Part shown: in pieces, positions 61,235 through 64,000 of the stretch | Position numbering within the stretch: the first letter of the stretch is position 1 | Layout: each line of letters begins with the position of its first letter | Source of the DNA: Coemansia sp. RSA 487 | Lineage: Eukaryota > Kickxellomycota > Kickxellomycetes > Kickxellales > Kickxellaceae | Assembly (NCBI GenBank): GCA_027577595.1 | Contig: JANBRJ010000004.1 | Location: 186,001-250,000 of the forward strand | Direction of reading: 5' to 3' | Length of the DNA: 64,000 nucleotides | The notes under the pieces: generated by a model | Databases searched by the model: none | The model's input: only the letters and a program-made list of their open reading frames with translations | What the model was told of the DNA's origin: nothing | Program-made: the position numbers and the translations under genes

Positions 61235-64000
61235 TGAGCAAAGCAATATTGCTTGTAACAATCGAAACCAATGCAACGCCTGGCAAGAGTTTGTGTTCAT
61301 TTATGCTTGTTCTTATTTTTCTTTTAACCACAAGTGAATTTATGTGAGCAATGTGCAAATAAGAGGCAATATAATCGTGTGTTCCGTTTATTCCTCGACA
61401 GTAATTAAGATATTTCACAAGAAATGGCTAGCATGTTGCACATGTGCTGAAGCTGACACTCTGCGAGTCAACGCATATATTTCACACGGCACACACGTGT
61501 TGCTGATGCACAGGCACAGAAATGGCTTAATAATTTGTTTTTACGTGCAAGACAATTCAACGTACGCTAATTTCTCGACTGATGCAGAGCGCAACGAATA
61601 AAGACCAGACAGATATGCCACTGCCAACGGCAAGACGGAGTGAAGCGCGTAATTGCACAATCTCGAGGTAATGTTCGAAAAACAAAAAAAAAAAGCTGGC
61701 TGCTGTGCTTAACCTGTTTACGTTTGCTTTACCTGCAGCATGTATGTTTGGGTATTGTTGTGAACACCAACTCCGTTTCGGCGTTTTGGGTGGTGTTCTG
61801 TCGGAGTGTTTGCAATTAAAGCATGTTCTTTTGGCGTTCACAAGAAAATGAATGGTTGGATGAAGTTTTAGGATATCTTCTTCGCCCAAAGAAGCACAGG
61901 TAGTTTGGGTTGCTTCTTTTGGGAGAGGAAAAGGGAAATTTTCCTTTTTTGGACCACACATGTTGTGCCTTTTTTGCTGCCATGTCAATCTGGTCTTCAT
62001 CGTGACATAAAAGTCGATCCTGTGTAATGACGGAAGCAGCTTGTAGATAAAATGTTTTACTATTTTCATTGTTGTCAAAGCGTGGATTGTTGGGTGATTT
62101 CACGGTTGCAATGGAGGGCCAGAAAACAAGAAATGCCGAACACTATCCGTCAGCGATGTGTTCTTTCTCAACCTGGCTTGCTGGGGCTGAGAAGTTGACA
62201 ATGGCTCATCTCTAACCCCTTATCCAAAGACAAGCAAATATGCGATTGCGTGTGCTTGAACCGCACGCCTGAGTCATCTTATTTTTCACTGCAATGTGAG
62301 CAAAAGTGCCAGCAACGTTCTCACTCTCTCGCAAATCCGGGGTACTGGCTAGCGCGTTCTGTCAACGGTTCACTCATTGTCAGCATCGAGGTGGACCGCA
62401 GCTGATTGATTCGAGCGCCAGGTCGAATATCTTTTCGTTTTCGCGATTGCTGCAATGTGCCGAATATTGCAGCCAGAGCGGCGCGTCCATGGGGCGGCGT
62501 TCAGTGATTGATTGCCCAGCGATTTCTTTTGGGGATGTGTGGATTTGAGGCATATCTGCGACAAGGCGCAATTGCAAAGCCGTCGTCAAAGCACCCGGCA
62601 ATTGGGGTAAGAGGGCGTGTACGCTCGTAACATGCTACAAAGGGCAGATCAAGCCACCTGACAAGAGCAGAAGCGGGAGAGGTGTGCGGATGGGGAGAGG
62701 CAGAAAAGCGGTTCGCGGGTTACATGTGCACGTCCACAAAAATGATTCCACGTAAGGCGGCATGTATCAAGGATTGGGTGTCCTTCCATTGCTCTTCTTT
62801 TTTTTGGCTGGTGCTTGTTGGTCGCGTTTCCTTTGTCTAGAGAAACAGAATAAAAGCCCCACGCCACCAGGGGTGTTTGTGTGCCAGGCAGTGCTTGACC
62901 GGCTCACCCGCTGTCGCCAATAATACGCGCCATATGCTGGGCGTAAGTGCAGTCCAGCAAAAAACCCTCGTCTATCCATGAAGCCAACGTCAGCGTGCAG
63001 AACGCGCAATTTGCATTTACCACCGCCTCTCACCGCATATCGTCCTTCTCTTCGATTTGCACACATATATTGCTGGTGACATGCTGGCAGAGGCCAGGAC
63101 AAGCCCTCCTCTGCCAGCTGTTCCAATCCTATTCATCGGCCTCGCTCTGCCCAACCAGCATCTGCATGTCGGAGGATAGGGAAAATAGTAGTGAATTCCT
63201 CTCCGCAACGCGTGCAAGCCGCGCTCATTGTGGTGGCGGCACGAATGAGCGATGAGGGCCAAGTCTGCCCAGTGCTTGCTTGCTCGTCCAAGCGACCAAG
63301 AAGAGAGCCAGAGGCGGAAAATGGGAGAGAGAGCGATGCAGGGCAGGACAAGGCAAGAAGGATGAGGATGCGCGCGTAAATCGCCAAACATTCTTCGGAG
63401 GCCAACGCACTCCAGCTGCAGTAAGGCAAACCCGACGAAGGCTGGTAGGAGGGGCGTTGCATGGGGTTTTGCACGGGGAGGGGGTGTCTGCTGGGCGCCT
63501 TTTGCCTGCACTCAAGTTGGGTTTCTTTTTTGCGACTGAGAGGCAAACTGCACACTGCGAATGTGTGTCAAAAGCAGCGGCGGCAGCAAGCGCAAAGGTT
63601 GGCCGTCTCTTTTGTTATTGCATGGACTTGGGGGAACATCAAATATTGCGCCTGCTTGGAACATCCGTGGCAGAAGAGTATGGCCATACAGAGCAGAGGA
63701 CCTTGACGCTGAGGAAAATTTTCTCCTCTTGCGCATGCTCACCAGTGCTCTGGACGCAGCCATCGCAGCCATTTAAAACTCATCGGAGATCCACCGCCTT
63801 CGCGAGAAACGATGGTTTTCCTCTACGCTTCCCCCTCACAGCACAAGTTTTGCAACCTCGAGTTTTTGCTCCTCTTTACACGTTTCTACTTCATAGCTCA
63901 TCCTATTCTTTGCGTCGTCTCAAGAGAGAGTGCGTATATCCGATCTCTCTGCCTCTGATTTGTATCCACATCCGCTTGACGGCTTGCTTCTTTGCGAAAC
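61235..64000. other. Terminal 2.8-kb region without a supported gene
   Basis: No gene is supported. On the minus strand an ATG at 63772 opens MAAMAASRAL, followed at once by a GTGAGC donor-like site, which could be a very short first exon, but no partner exon was found toward 61235. On the plus strand an ATG at 63245 opens 44 mostly charged codons. From 62300 the sequence becomes more GC-rich, and after 63780 pyrimidine-rich, consistent with the promoter of a plus-strand gene beyond the window. Confidence 0.4.

Noticed and set aside
63245-63379. Small charged plus-strand frame starting MSDEGQVCPVL
   Set aside because: Short, without a recognised motif and overlapping open frames on the other strand.
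63743-63772. Possible first exon MAAMAASRAL followed by a donor-like GTGAGC
   Set aside because: No second exon could be found before the ECD 3' end; too short to support alone.

Overview
The window is a 64-kb stretch of fungal nuclear DNA. The genes are eukaryotic and fungal: Ndc80, a RAX1-type RGS membrane protein, HUT1, SRV2/CAP and a monomeric glutamate-cysteine ligase. They carry short GT-AG introns and lie close together on both strands. SZT2, ECD and UPF0014 homologues, with intron-rich genes beside very long single-exon ones, suggest an early-diverging fungus, perhaps Zoopagomycota/Kickxellomycotina. That placement is inference from gene content, not a sequence match. No rRNA, tRNA or CRISPR array was recognised, and no virus-like element.

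Layout. 1-948 is the 3' part of the NEDD8-activating enzyme subunit UBA3. 1234-4369 is a five-exon WD40 plus zinc-finger protein of the TFIIIC (GTF3C4-like) type. 4477-5696 holds two very small zinc-finger-like reading frames. 7164-9269 is a peroxisomal acyl-CoA oxidase and 9836-11299 a NIPA-type magnesium transporter with a polyglutamine loop. 11512-27359 (minus) is a giant SZT2 homologue of about 5,236 residues, nearly all in one 15-kb exon. Divergent from it lies glutamate-cysteine ligase (29905-32751), followed by a tandem, strongly diverged second copy (34005-38040) that has lost most metal- and substrate-binding residues. 38551-41688 holds HUT1 and CAP. 41790-42560 is a decayed Tc1/mariner transposase. 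Then come an AAGAB/p34-type adaptor-binding protein (42794-43927), a RAX1-like RGS protein (44039-45928, minus), two tandem UPF0014/FetB-like membrane proteins (47541-50768, minus), NDC80 (51279-53363, minus), a superoxide-dismutase-fold mitoribosomal protein (53838-54782, minus) and the twelve-exon ECD gene (55355-61234). From 61235 to the end no gene is supported.

How the genes relate. Most are unrelated housekeeping genes. Two clusters stand out. The first is the divergent pair SZT2 (amino-acid signalling to TORC1 in animals) and glutathione synthesis enzyme, with its tandem probable pseudoenzyme. The second is the tandem UPF0014 pair, of which one member has gained a long cysteine-rich cytosolic tail. 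Splice sites were assigned by eye from GT/AG consensus, phase agreement and family alignment from memory; no search was run.
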